Shown here one piece after another: positions 55,272-64,000 of a DNA stretch of 64,000 nucleotides. Both the position numbers and the translations under genes were made by a program. Every line of letters starts with the position of its first letter. The stretch's first letter is position 1. Source of the DNA: Gordonia alkanivorans NBRC 16433 (GTDB taxonomy: Bacteria > Actinomycetota > Actinomycetes > Mycobacteriales > Mycobacteriaceae); contig NZ_BACI01000002.1 in the NCBI RefSeq assembly GCF_000225505.1, positions 62,001 through 126,000 of the forward strand, in the 5' to 3' direction. The notes beneath the pieces were generated by a model, which worked only from the letters and a program-made list of their open reading frames with translations, did not search any database and was not told the origin of the DNA.

Positions 55272-56366
55272 ATGACCCGGGACGGAAGTCGGCGTTTGCG
55301 CATCCTGATCGCGCCGGACTCCTTCGGCGACACCATGTCCGCCGTCGTGGCCGCGAACGCCATCTCCCGCGGCTGGGCGGCCGCCCGGCCCGACGACTCC
55401 CTCGTCCGCGCACCGCAATCCGACGGCGGTCCGGGGTTCGTCGACGTCCTGGCCTCGCGATTCGGCACCCTCGTCACCGAGGACGTGCACGGTCCGCTCG
55501 GCGCGGGCGTCACCGCGCGCTGGCTCTTCGACGCCGCGTCGTCGACCGCATACGTCGAATGCGCCCAGGCCTGCGGTCTTCATCAACTGGGCGGCCGGCC
55601 GACCCCGCGGACCGCGGTCGCCGCCACCACACACGGTGTCGGCGAACTCGTCGCGGCGGCCCTGGCGCGCGGCGCACGACGCCTCGTCGTCGGACTCGGC
55701 GGCAGCTCCACCACCGACGGCGGCGCGGGACTCGTCGACGCCCTCGGCGGCCCGGAAGCGGCGCGCGAGCGACTCACCGGGGTCGAGATCGTCGTGGCCT
55801 CGGATGTGGAGAATCCGCTGCTCGGTGCGCTGGGTGCGGCCACGGTGTTCGGGCCGCAGAAGGGCGCCGACCCCGAGACCGTCGAACTCCTCGAGAAGCG
55901 GCTCACCGAGTGGTCGGTCACACTGAACGAGCTCGCCGGACGGGACATCACCGCCGACGCCGGTGCGGGTGCCGCGGGCGGGCTCGGCGCCGCGCTTCTC
56001 GCCCTGGGCGGTGGTCGCGTGTCCGGGGCGACCGTCGTCGCCGACGCCACCGACCTGACCGACGACGTCGCGGCCGCCGACCTCGTCATCACCGGCGAGG
56101 GCAAGTTCGACGCCCAGACACTCCGCGGGAAGGTCGTATCGGCCCTGCACCACGCCGCGTCGACATCGGGCGCAGGGGGTGCCGGCGCGCGGACCCTGGT
56201 ACTCGCGGGACAGGTCGCGCTGTCCCCGGCCGAGGTCGAGGAGGCCGGGATCGCGGGTGCGCACGCCATCGTCGACGTCGCCGGTTCGGTCGAGGTCGCG
56301 ATGAGCGACGCCGAGAACCAGCTCGTGAAGCTTGCGGAGGCGGTTGCCGGCTCTTTCGCAAGGTGA
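55272..56366 (+). CDS. Glycerate kinase
   Basis: A 364-residue GK-II/GarK-type kinase phosphorylating glycerate. Landmarks: LIAPDSFGDTMSA near the start, PQSDGGPGFVDVL, GLGGSSTTDGGAGLVDALG, VASDVENPLLG, TVFGPQKGADPETVELLE, DAGAGAAGGLGAALLALGG and LVITGEGKFDAQTLRGKV. The last is the family signature. The ATG at 55272 is supported by the TATACT element. Divergent from the DUF3043 operon. Matches Rv2205c by position. Confidence 0.9.
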   Translation: MTRDGSRRLRILIAPDSFGDTMSAVVAANAISRGWAAARPDDSLVRAPQSDGGPGFVDVLASRFGTLVTEDVHGPLGAGVTARWLFDAASSTAYVECAQACGLHQLGGRPTPRTAVAATTHGVGELVAAALARGARRLVVGLGGSSTTDGGAGLVDALGGPEAARERLTGVEIVVASDVENPLLGALGAATVFGPQKGADPETVELLEKRLTEWSVTLNELAGRDITADAGAGAAGGLGAALLALGGGRVSGATVVADATDLTDDVAAADLVITGEGKFDAQTLRGKVVSALHHAASTSGAGGAGARTLVLAGQVALSPAEVEEAGIAGAHAIVDVAGSVEVAMSDAENQLVKLAEAVAGSFAR

Positions 56367-56586
56367 TTTTCTCCTGCCGGTCGGGCAGGCGACGAGCGTG
56401 CGACGAGCCGCATGGAAACCAGGTCCGAATAGGCGGGAATAGTCCTGGAAGGAGTACGGTTGTACGCACGGGCACAACCGGTCGACCTCCCGGCGAGCGG
56501 GGTGTTTCCCGATCATGCGCGGGCAGAGGGCTCCGCGACGTGATCGGACCACGTCACACCGGGACCACACCACTACAGGAGCATCA

Positions 56587-56940
56587 ATGACCGTGCAGAA
56601 CGAAACGAGCACTGCCACCGGCATCATCCTGAGCGACGCAGCCGCCGCCAAGGCCAAGGCACTGCTCGAGCAGGAAGGTCGCGACGACCTCGCGCTGCGC
56701 ATCGCCGTGCAGCCGGGTGGATGCGCTGGTCTGCGCTACCAGCTCTTCTTCGACGATCGCACCCTCGACGGCGACATCACCTCGGACTTCGGCGGCGTCA
56801 CGCTGGCCGTCGACCGCATGAGTGCTCCCTACGTCCAGGGCGCCACCATCGACTTCGTCGACACCATCGAGAAGCAGGGCTTCACCATCGACAACCCGAA
56901 CGCCACCGGCAGCTGCGCCTGCGGTGACTCGTTCAACTGA
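56587..56940 (+). CDS. erpA: A-type iron-sulfur carrier / insertion protein (HesB/IscA/ErpA family)
   Basis: A 117-residue Fe-S assembly protein. The three ligand cysteines are Cys46 in PGGCAGLRY and the C-x-C pair in GSCACGDSF at the C-terminus. ATG 56587 has AGGAG 6 nt upstream; the upstream frame to 56515 is unconserved. It is likely to deliver clusters to enzymes such as LipA, but the target is not shown. The 220-bp gap upstream holds its promoter and no gene. A 19-bp hairpin follows. Confidence 0.9.
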   Translation: MTVQNETSTATGIILSDAAAAKAKALLEQEGRDDLALRIAVQPGGCAGLRYQLFFDDRTLDGDITSDFGGVTLAVDRMSAPYVQGATIDFVDTIEKQGFTIDNPNATGSCACGDSFN

Positions 56941-56955
56941 GTCGAACACGTCTTC

Positions 56956-56996
56956 CGACACCGGCCGTATCCCGATTCGGGATGCGGCCGGTGTCG
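56956..56996 (+). terminator. Hairpin terminator after the Fe-S carrier gene
   Basis: CGACACCGGCCG (56956-56967) pairs with CGGCCGGTGTCG (56985-56996), and ATCCCG pairs with CGGGAT inside, separated by a G-U pair. The 19-bp stem has a 3-nt loop. Confidence 0.75.
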
Positions 56997-57016
56997 TGTG
57001 TCGGGGGAGTGGGTAG

Positions 57017-58033
<1,017 letters not shown>

Positions 58034-58046
58034 GAACCTCTTTCGG

Positions 58047-58090
58047 AACGGGTGGCGCGGGCTTCGGCCTGTGCCACCCGTTTTCGTCGT
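58047..58090 (+). terminator. Rho-independent terminator after adoK
   Basis: A 16-bp stem (58047-58062 with 58067-58082) closes a TTCG tetraloop and is followed by TTTTCGTCGTTT. Confidence 0.85.
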
Positions 58091-58173
58091 TTCCGCCGGC
58101 GGTGACCGGTCTGACATTGCCGTCGTGATCGACGGTGTGCCAACGTGGAGGCAGAGTCCGTTCTACTGGACTC

Positions 58174-58216
58174 CCGGACGAGGGGTGCTGTACCCGGTGT
58201 GCGACAAGACGGCCCG
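58174..58216 (+). promoter_or_regulatory. Guanidine-III (ykkC-III) riboswitch
   Basis: The leader reads CCGGACGAGG (58174), then TGCTGTACCCGG (58186-58197), then ACAAGACGG (58204-58212). It follows the ykkC-III consensus as I remember it from the Thermobifida fusca aptamer: the two CCGG segments form the pseudoknot helix, GTGCTGT pairs with ACGGCCC as P1 with one mismatch and one G-U, and ACAAG is invariant. The ribosome site GGGAGG begins three bases after it, so control is probably translational. A GAGTCC/GGACTC hairpin lies just 5' (58154-58173). Confidence 0.85.
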
Positions 58217-58229
58217 CAGGGAGGCTGTC

Positions 58230-58544
58230 ATGTCATGGTTGATCCTGGTGCTGTCCGGTGTCTTCGAGGCCGTCTGGGCCACCGCGCTCGGCAAGTCCGA
58301 GGGATTCACCAAGCTCGCGCCGTCCGTGGTCTTCTTCGTGGCACTCGCCATCAGCATGGCCGGTCTGGCATACGCGATGCGCGACCTGCCGGTGGGTACC
58401 GCCTACGCGGTCTGGGTCGGCATCGGCGCGGTGCTGACCGTCGTCTACGCGATGTTGACCGGTGAGCAACCCGTTTCGCTGATTCAGGCGCTGTGCCTGG
58501 TGATGATCGTCGGTGGCGTGGTCGGCCTCAAACTGGCCCACTGA
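58230..58544 (+). CDS. gdx: SMR-family guanidinium exporter (Gdx/SugE-type)
   Basis: A 104-residue protein with four membrane helices. It starts MSWLILVLSGVFEAVWATAL with the essential membrane Glu (Glu13), followed by GKSEGFTK, the K-x-S-E-G-F signature that separates Gdx/SugE from drug-exporting EmrE types. It works as an antiparallel homodimer exchanging guanidinium for protons. ATG 58230 has GGGAGG with a 5-nt spacer. The guanidine-III riboswitch directly upstream independently supports guanidinium as the substrate. Convergent with asnB. Confidence 0.92.
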   Translation: MSWLILVLSGVFEAVWATALGKSEGFTKLAPSVVFFVALAISMAGLAYAMRDLPVGTAYAVWVGIGAVLTVVYAMLTGEQPVSLIQALCLVMIVGGVVGLKLAH

Positions 58545-58580
58545 CGCGTTCTCCGGGGCGCTTTTCGGCGAGGCGCGGTA

Positions 58581-60506
58581 CTAGAGGCGGACCGGGTACG
58601 TGTGGTCGACGATGTCCGGCACGATCGTGCCCTCGACGAAGATCCCGTGCCAGATCATGAAGATCAGCACCGTCCACAGACGACGGCTGTTGTCCACCAC
58701 GCCTTCCCGGTGCTCGTTGAGCATCGCGATGACCGCGTTCTTGTCGAAGATGTGGTCGGTCTGGCTCTTGACGATCGTGTCGTGGGCCCAGTCGTACATC
58801 TCGGTGCCGGCGAGCCAATGGCGGATCGGGACCGGGAAGCCGAGCTTCTTGCGGTGCAAGACGTGCGCCGGGACGATCTGCTCGAGCGCCTTGCGCAGGG
58901 CGTACTTGGTGGTGCCGTGCGCGATCTTCTCGTCGTGGGGGAGGCGCTCGGCGACCGCGAAGACCTCGGGGTCGAGGAACGGAACGCGGAGCTCGAGGGA
59001 GTTGGCCATCGTGATCTTGTCGGCCTTCACCAGGATGTCGCCGCGCAGCCACGTGAAGAGATCGAGGTGCTGCATGCGGGCCACCGGGTCCCAGCCCTCG
59101 CTCATCGCGTAGATCGGGGCGGTGACGTCGGTGTGGGTCCAATCGGGGCGGTAGTCGCGCAGCACCGCGCGGAGCCGCGCATCGTCGAAGCTGCGGGCGT
59201 TGCCGTAGTAGCGCTCCTCGAGGGTGAGCGAACCGCGGTGCAGCAGGCTCTTGCCGCGGGTGCCCTCCGGGATGCGGTCGGAGATCTTGCCGGCCGCCCG
59301 GCGCAGCGGGCGGGGGAGACGGTCGAACGCCGCGAGGGAGAGCGGTTCCTTGTAGATGGTGTAGCCGCCGAACAGTTCGTCGGCGCCCTCACCCGACAGC
59401 ACGACCTTGACGTGCTTGCGTGCCTCGGCCGCGACGAAGTAGAGCGGGACCAGGGCGGGGTCGGCGACCGGGTCGTCGAGGTACCACACGATCGAGGGCA
59501 GCGCCTCGATGAACTCCGACGGTCCGACGACCTTCACCACGTGCTTCGCGCCGATCGCCTCCGCCGACTCGGCGGCGACGTCGACCTCCGAATAGCCCTC
59601 GCGCTCGAAGCCGGTGGTGAAGGTGATCAGGTCGGGGTTGTGGCGGATCGCCAGCGCGGCGATGGCCGTCGAGTCGATGCCGCCAGACAGGAACGAGCCG
59701 ACGGTCACATCGGCACGCATGTGCTTGGCGACCGAGTCCGCCAGGACGTCGGCGATCTCGTCGTAGCGCTTCTGACGTGTGGCGTCGGTGAACGGCTTCA
59801 CGCCGAACTGCGGCGTGAAGTAGCGGCGGATCGACAGCGGGCCGCCGGGGGAGGCGGTCGCGTGGCAACCCGACTCGAGCCGGCGGATCGACGCGTGAAT
59901 GGTCTCGGGTTCGGGGACGTACTGCAGCACGGTGTAGTGCTCGACGGCCCGCGGGTCCAGGTCCTTCGACAGGCCCACGCGTTCGATGAGCTCGAGGAGT
60001 GACTTCTTCTCGCTGCCGAAGACGAGTCCGCCCGGACCCGACGCGACGAACAGCGGCTTGATGCCGAACGGATCACGCGCGAGGAACAGCGAGCGATTCT
60101 CGGTATCCCAGATGGCGAACGCGAACATGCCGCGGAGACGGCGCACGGCGTCGGGACCCCAGTGGTGAAAAGCTGCGACGATGGCTTCGCCGTCGCCCTC
60201 GGTGCGGAAGATCGCACCCTCGTCCTTGGTGAGCTCGGCGCGGATCTCCAGGTAGTTGTAGATCTCGCCGTTGAAGACCAGGGCGTACCGGTTCGGGTTC
60301 TCCGGCGGGCCCCAGCGCAGCGGCTGGTGGGAGTGCTCGATGTCGATGATCGACAGGCGGTTGAAGCCGAAGACGATGTTCTCGTCGTGCCAGGTGCCGG
60401 GCTCGTCGGGGCCGCGATGCCGCATGCAGTGCGAGGCCACCGCCACCGCGTCGACGACCTCGGCGGCCGTCCGGTCGGAAGTCAGAAGGCCGAGCAGACC
60501 ACACAC
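58581..60506 (-). CDS. asnB: Asparagine synthetase (glutamine-hydrolysing) AsnB
   Basis: The protein has 641 residues. The N-terminal glutaminase domain begins with Cys2, the nucleophile (V-C-G-L-L-G), with RHRGPDEPGTW, FGFNRLSIID, ALVFNGEIYNY and EGDGEAI. The synthetase domain has the pyrophosphate loop SFLSGGIDSTAI, VLSGEGADELFGGY and KADKITMANSLELRVPFLD. The GTG at 60506 is fixed because the catalytic Cys must be residue 2; GGGAGAAG lies upstream. It is full length for the family. Divergent from ctaC. Confidence 0.95.
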   Translation of the reverse strand: MCGLLGLLTSDRTAAEVVDAVAVASHCMRHRGPDEPGTWHDENIVFGFNRLSIIDIEHSHQPLRWGPPENPNRYALVFNGEIYNYLEIRAELTKDEGAIFRTEGDGEAIVAAFHHWGPDAVRRLRGMFAFAIWDTENRSLFLARDPFGIKPLFVASGPGGLVFGSEKKSLLELIERVGLSKDLDPRAVEHYTVLQYVPEPETIHASIRRLESGCHATASPGGPLSIRRYFTPQFGVKPFTDATRQKRYDEIADVLADSVAKHMRADVTVGSFLSGGIDSTAIAALAIRHNPDLITFTTGFEREGYSEVDVAAESAEAIGAKHVVKVVGPSEFIEALPSIVWYLDDPVADPALVPLYFVAAEARKHVKVVLSGEGADELFGGYTIYKEPLSLAAFDRLPRPLRRAAGKISDRIPEGTRGKSLLHRGSLTLEERYYGNARSFDDARLRAVLRDYRPDWTHTDVTAPIYAMSEGWDPVARMQHLDLFTWLRGDILVKADKITMANSLELRVPFLDPEVFAVAERLPHDEKIAHGTTKYALRKALEQIVPAHVLHRKKLGFPVPIRHWLAGTEMYDWAHDTIVKSQTDHIFDKNAVIAMLNEHREGVVDNSRRLWTVLIFMIWHGIFVEGTIVPDIVDHTYPVRL

Positions 60507-60656
60507 GTTGGCTTCTCCCCAATCTCGTCGCGAGCACAGGTCCCGACGGGCGTCGGGTCGCGTCCGAGTATGCCTGAGCCACCAGCGGGATTCCGACCTG
60601 GAGGGCTCGGACACGACCGGATCAAACCCCAATCACGAAAGCTTCTCCCGGTTGGT

Positions 60657-60669
60657 CTACGCTGCGTAG
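60657..60669. other. Short palindrome in the asnB-ctaC intergenic region
   Basis: CTACG-CTG-CGTAG, followed at once by TACTAG, lies in the 332-bp gap between divergent asnB and ctaC, probably near the ctaC promoter. I see no gene in this gap, but the frame ahead of ctaC stays open back to about 60692. Confidence 0.35.
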
Positions 60670-60838
60670 TACTAGGTGCAAGGCTCTCGTCGTGTGTCCA
60701 CGGCGGGTACTTGCCCTTGCAGGTCATGTGGCATGCACTCACTGCGGCGCGAGGGCGCCGGTGAGCGAGCAGGAAGGCGTGAAATTGGCACACGGTGGAC
60801 GGCCCCGAGCGCGGCGTGTCTCATCCGCGTCGCAGACG

Positions 60839-61927
60839 ATGAAGCGACTGGGAATCGTCGTCGCTCTCGGACTCGGCGCACTGCTGATGTCGGGATGTGA
60901 CGCCAATGAGGCGATGCGTTTCGGTTGGCCCGAGGGCGTCACGCCCCAGGGTAAGAAGATGGTCGATCTCTGGACCTGGTCCGTCATCGCCGCACTCGTG
61001 ATGGGCATTCTGGTCTGGGCCCTGATCTTCTGGACGATCACGTTCCATCGTGCGAACGACGCCAAGAAGGGCGTCTTCCCGCGTCAGACGGCGTACAACG
61101 TCCCGTTGGAGCTCACCTATACGGCCATCCCGTTCGTCATCATCGCGGTGCTGTTCTACTTCACCGTGATCGTGCAGAACGACGTCGAGGGCAAGAACGA
61201 CGACTCCAAGGTCGTGGTCGATGTCACGGCGTTCCAGTGGAACTGGAAGTTCGGTTACAACAAGGTCATCTTCAGCGACGGATCGACCTACGACGGCTTC
61301 GAGGCCGCGGGTAACCCGTTCCAGGTCCAGGAGCAGGCCGGCAAGGCCGTCGCCGAGCCCGAGGTCGAGGGTGAGCACGGTGGCGAGCTGCCCGGCCCCG
61401 CCGGCGGCCGTGACGACGACATCCGCGACTACCTGAAGTTCGACAAGATCGAGACCCTCGGATCGTCGACGGAGATCCCCGTCCTGGTGCTTCCGACCGG
61501 CAAGCGCATCGAGTTCAACATCGCCTCGGCCGACGTCGTCCACTCGTTCTGGGTACCGGAGTTCCTGTACAAGCGCGACGTGATGCCGTTCCCGAAGGAG
61601 AACTCGACCGACCCGATCTTCCAGATCGGCTCGATCGACCGGACCGGAGCATTCGTCGGTCGCTGCGCCGAGATGTGCGGCACCTACCACTCGATGATGA
61701 ACTTCGAGGTCCGCGCGGTCTCTCCCGAGGACTTCGACAGCTACATCCGTTTCCGTCAGTCGAACCCCGAGGCCACCAACGCCGAGGCGCTCGCGTCGAT
61801 CTGCCAGGCTCCGGAAGCCGTCACCACGGTTCCCTTCGACAGCCGCCGCAAGTCCGACGGTTCGGTGACCGCATCCGGCAACCCGGATGACCCGACCCTC
61901 GCCAACTGCACCAAGAAGGAGAGCTGA
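60839..61927 (+). CDS. ctaC: Cytochrome c oxidase subunit II CtaC
   Basis: About 362 residues. A lipoprotein-type signal ends at L-M-S-G-C (lipidated Cys20 from this start). Two membrane helices follow ([20 protein letters not shown] and [20 protein letters not shown]). The outer CuA domain has [10 protein letters not shown] and [12 protein letters not shown] with the CuA Cys/His/Met ligands. The QWNWKF electron-entry aromatic region is intact. It receives electrons from the bcc complex in the supercomplex. The start is uncertain: GTG 60779, after AGGA, would add 20 Arg-rich residues as in longer homologues. Followed by ctaF after 2 bp. Confidence 0.93.
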   Translation: MKRLGIVVALGLGALLMSGCDANEAMRFGWPEGVTPQGKKMVDLWTWSVIAALVMGILVWALIFWTITFHRANDAKKGVFPRQTAYNVPLELTYTAIPFVIIAVLFYFTVIVQNDVEGKNDDSKVVVDVTAFQWNWKFGYNKVIFSDGSTYDGFEAAGNPFQVQEQAGKAVAEPEVEGEHGGELPGPAGGRDDDIRDYLKFDKIETLGSSTEIPVLVLPTGKRIEFNIASADVVHSFWVPEFLYKRDVMPFPKENSTDPIFQIGSIDRTGAFVGRCAEMCGTYHSMMNFEVRAVSPEDFDSYIRFRQSNPEATNAEALASICQAPEAVTTVPFDSRRKSDGSVTASGNPDDPTLANCTKKES

Positions 61928-61929
61928 CG

Positions 61930-62346
61930 ATGAAGATCGAAGCCCGACTCTTCGAGATGTTGACAGCCTTCTTCGCGCTGACCGGTGTCGCGTACACCCT
62001 CTTCACCGCGTTCACCAGCAAGGGCATCGAGTGGGTCGGCGTCGTCGGCCTGTTCTTCGCAGCGGGCCTGACGCTCATCGCCGGCACGTTCTTCCGGTTC
62101 GTGTCGCGGCGCGTCGAGATCCGCCCCGAGGACTACGAAGATGCCGAGATCGAGGACGGCGCCGGCGAGCTGGGCTTCTTCAGCCCGCATTCCTGGTGGC
62201 CCATCCTGATCGCCCTCGGCGCCTCCACCTTCGCCGTCGGCTTCGCCTCCGGCAACTGGTGGCTCGCGATCTTCGCGGCCGTGGCGATCATGGGTGCTGC
62301 CGCCGGTCTCGTCTTCGAGTACCACGTCGGTCCCGAGAAGCACTGA
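61930..62346 (+). CDS. ctaF: Cytochrome c oxidase subunit IV CtaF
   Basis: A 138-residue membrane protein with four hydrophobic helices, two before and two after an acidic loop ([20 protein letters not shown]), and the conserved FSPHSWWPI and FEYHVGP. It is the actinobacterial-specific oxidase subunit IV. Its ATG is 3 nt after the ctaC stop, with AAGGAG inside the end of ctaC, so the two are co-translated. It ends with a rho-independent terminator. Confidence 0.93.
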   Translation: MKIEARLFEMLTAFFALTGVAYTLFTAFTSKGIEWVGVVGLFFAAGLTLIAGTFFRFVSRRVEIRPEDYEDAEIEDGAGELGFFSPHSWWPILIALGASTFAVGFASGNWWLAIFAAVAIMGAAAGLVFEYHVGPEKH

Positions 62347-62366
62347 GCGCTCGCAAGAACCAGTAC

Positions 62367-62405
62367 AGACGACGCCCCACCTCCAGGGTGGGGCGTCGTC
62401 TTTTT
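62367..62405 (+). terminator. Rho-independent terminator after ctaF
   Basis: A perfect 15-bp stem (62367-62381 with 62387-62401) around TCCAG, followed by TTTTT: the most canonical terminator in the window. It also faces the end of the convergent PAP2 gene. Confidence 0.9.
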
Positions 62406-62412
62406 GTCTGTG

Positions 62413-63936
62413 TCAGCGGCTTTGGGGGACCGTCGGATCATCGGCGCACGGGACGTACACCTTGAGTCTGCGGTAGTCCACACGAAAGTGGGCGTCGGTG
62501 AAGCTGTCCTCGACCTCACCGTCGTGGGACACGGCCACCGGGCCGCCGACGGCGGTGAACCGGAATTCGGGGACCTGCATCTCGTGGTACAGCCGGGAGC
62601 GCTCGAGACGGCCGGCAGCGAGAGATCCCAAGAGCCGCAGAGTCGCCCAGCGGTGACCGGTCTCCAGGATCCGGACGTCGAGCAGGCCGTCGTCGAGCCG
62701 TAGGCGCCGCGTGGGGAGGAATCCCGTGGGCTGGTAGATCGAGTTGCCGATCAGGAACAGGGAGACGTCGAGGATCCGTCCGTCGACCTCGATGCAGACG
62801 TGGGCGTCCTGGCGGATCACCCGGAAGATCGCGGTGGCGGTGGCGAGCGGACGGCTGATGCGATGCCGGAGACGCTCCCTGATTCGCACGAAATGCGGGT
62901 ACGCGCCGATGCTCGCCGTGTTCAGGATCAGCCGGGAGTCGTTGAGCCACACCGCGTCGACCCGGGACACCGAACCGGTGGCGATGGCACCGACGGTGTC
63001 CTCGACCGTGCCACAACCGATGTCGCGCGCGAAGTGGTTGAAGGTACCGGCCGGGAACACCGCGAGCGGCAGGTCCGCGTCGATGGCCGCGCGCGCCGCA
63101 CAGGCGGCCGTGCCGTCTCCGCCGGCGACGCCGAGGATCGACGCGTGCGCCGCGGCTTCGGCGAATACCGTTGCGACGTCGTCATCTTCGCCGAGCTCGA
63201 CGATCTCGACCGCGGGAAGGGCGTCCCGGATGTCATCCAGAACCCGACGACCCCGTCCGTCCGACGAGGCAGGGTTCACGACCACGACGAGACCGGCGCC
63301 GTCCGGGCGCGGCTCCGCCTCGACGACCGTCGGGTCGGCGAGAGATATCGACGGGCGGGTGATCGGGGGTACGACCCGGGTTCCCAGTGTCGCGACCGTG
63401 GCACCGATTCCGAGCCCGACCACGACATCACCGGGGTAGTGGGCGCCGGTCGCGACGCGGGAGAGTCCGACGAGGCCGGCCAGCGCCGACAGCAGCAGAC
63501 CTGCGGGCGGACTCTCGACAGCCACCCCCACCGCGAAGGCTGCGGCGCTGGCGGAGTGTCCGGAGGGAAACGAGCTCGACGTCGGTTGCCGACGTCCGCG
63601 ACGAGGGACCGGAATGAGCCCCGGAGAAGGACGTGCACGGCGTCGAATCCGCTTGGCGCCCTGATTGGTCACGAGACTGGTGACGGCCAGCGAGGCCACT
63701 CCTCGGGCGGCTCCCCGCTGGAGTGACGGCCGGCCGGAGACGGCCAGACCGGCTGCGATCGCCATCCAGAGTTTCGAGTGGTCGGCAGCATGGGTCAGCA
63801 CCGGCATCGTCTTGTCCAGCAGCGGGCTCGGCGACCGGGCGATCGTGTCGTAGATCTCGGCGTCGAGAGTGCCCATCCCGCGGGTGATCTGGGACAGGCC
63901 GGAACCACGATGTCGTAACCGGCGCATGGTGTCCAC
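62413..63936 (-). CDS. Fused PAP2 phosphatase / diacylglycerol (lipid) kinase-family protein
   Basis: A 507-residue two-domain protein. Residues about 25-205 form a membrane PAP2 domain with all three motifs: K-R-I-R-R-R-A-R-P, F-P-S-G-H-S-A-S and S-R-V-A-T-G-A-H-Y-P-G-D. Residues about 212-500 are a DAGK/sphingosine-kinase-like domain with VVVVNPASSDGRG, GVAGGDGTAA (nucleotide-binding G-G-D-G-T), FPAGTFNHFARD and DDGLLDVRIL. One half would remove a lipid phosphate and the other would add one, acting on a shared polyprenyl or glycerolipid pool; the substrate is unknown. Start GTG 63936 or ATG 63927, with no ribosome site. Nothing is recognisable from 63937 to the end of the window. Confidence 0.85.
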   Translation of the reverse strand: MDTMRRLRHRGSGLSQITRGMGTLDAEIYDTIARSPSPLLDKTMPVLTHAADHSKLWMAIAAGLAVSGRPSLQRGAARGVASLAVTSLVTNQGAKRIRRRARPSPGLIPVPRRGRRQPTSSSFPSGHSASAAAFAVGVAVESPPAGLLLSALAGLVGLSRVATGAHYPGDVVVGLGIGATVATLGTRVVPPITRPSISLADPTVVEAEPRPDGAGLVVVVNPASSDGRGRRVLDDIRDALPAVEIVELGEDDDVATVFAEAAAHASILGVAGGDGTAACAARAAIDADLPLAVFPAGTFNHFARDIGCGTVEDTVGAIATGSVSRVDAVWLNDSRLILNTASIGAYPHFVRIRERLRHRISRPLATATAIFRVIRQDAHVCIEVDGRILDVSLFLIGNSIYQPTGFLPTRRLRLDDGLLDVRILETGHRWATLRLLGSLAAGRLERSRLYHEMQVPEFRFTAVGGPVAVSHDGEVEDSFTDAHFRVDYRRLKVYVPCADDPTVPQSR

Positions 63937-64000
63937 CGTGCCACATCCGCGCCGTGTCCGTCGGAGCCGACGGGCCCGGCATGGTGGGGGAGGGGAGCGG

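Overview
The window is about 64 kb of high-GC actinobacterial chromosome. It most likely comes from Gordonia or a close mycolic-acid-containing relative in the Mycobacteriales. The basis is gene content and order: from memory, the order follows the Mycobacterium tuberculosis block Rv2247 (accD6) to Rv2199c (ctaF), with local insertions and losses. A mycolate-type FAS-II operon, a mycothiol-dependent-type enzyme, a CtaF-type oxidase subunit and an AdoK-type kinase all fit that group. I see no phage, transposon or CRISPR. The region is core chromosome.

Layout: 0-1.9 kb holds a beta-lactamase-fold serine hydrolase, a DUF3145 gene and a triple 41-bp repeat. 1.9-10.4 kb (minus strand) holds aceE, the regulator mabR and the FAS-II operon fabD-acpM-kas-accD6. 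10.5-12.4 kb holds a lipoprotein, DUF3052, ahpE and tRNA-Val(TAC). 12.5-19.4 kb is a more variable segment: CPBP protease, NAD(P)-binding protein, WYL regulator, MDMPI-type enzyme, a Ser/Thr kinase carrying an extracellular cyclophilin domain, and a spermidine-synthase-like protein. 19.4-27.5 kb holds cobD, SURF1, a zinc-ribbon metallopeptidase, ptpA with a ptkA-like gene, a CobC-like aminotransferase, a Nif3-like protein, a zinc-ribbon coiled-coil protein and a histidine phosphatase. 27.55-27.97 kb is the RNase P RNA. 28-33 kb holds an RNB nuclease, a CYTH/CHAD protein, a frameshifted proline iminopeptidase and panB. 33.4-41.4 kb is the nitrogen block glnA2-glnE ... glnA1, interrupted by an endonuclease/phosphatase-family gene, a heme oxygenase and a 61-codon gene. 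41.7-49.4 kb holds RDD, DUF4191, lipA-lipB, an epimerase, the E2 gene dlaT and leucyl aminopeptidase. 49.5-54.5 kb holds gcvT, ilvE, cobS and a fused cobU-cobT. 54.5-64 kb holds DUF3043, glycerate kinase, an A-type Fe-S carrier, adoK, a guanidine-III riboswitch with an SMR exporter, asnB, ctaC-ctaF and a PAP2/diacylglycerol-kinase fusion.

Functional links: aceE, dlaT, lipB and lipA give pyruvate dehydrogenase plus its lipoylation. accD6, fabD, acpM and kas make and elongate malonyl units for mycolates under MabR. cobD, the CobC-like gene, cobUT and cobS cover late cobalamin assembly. glnE adenylylates GlnA1, which keeps the target Tyr; GlnA2 lacks it. GlnR-like boxes precede both synthetase genes. 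SURF1, ctaC and ctaF serve cytochrome c oxidase.

Two window-wide patterns stand out. Many genes start 6-8 nt after a TANNNT hexamer, which suggests leaderless transcripts, and I used this to choose starts. Many gene ends carry long perfect hairpins, often shared by convergent genes. All homology statements are from recognition of sequence motifs; no search was run.
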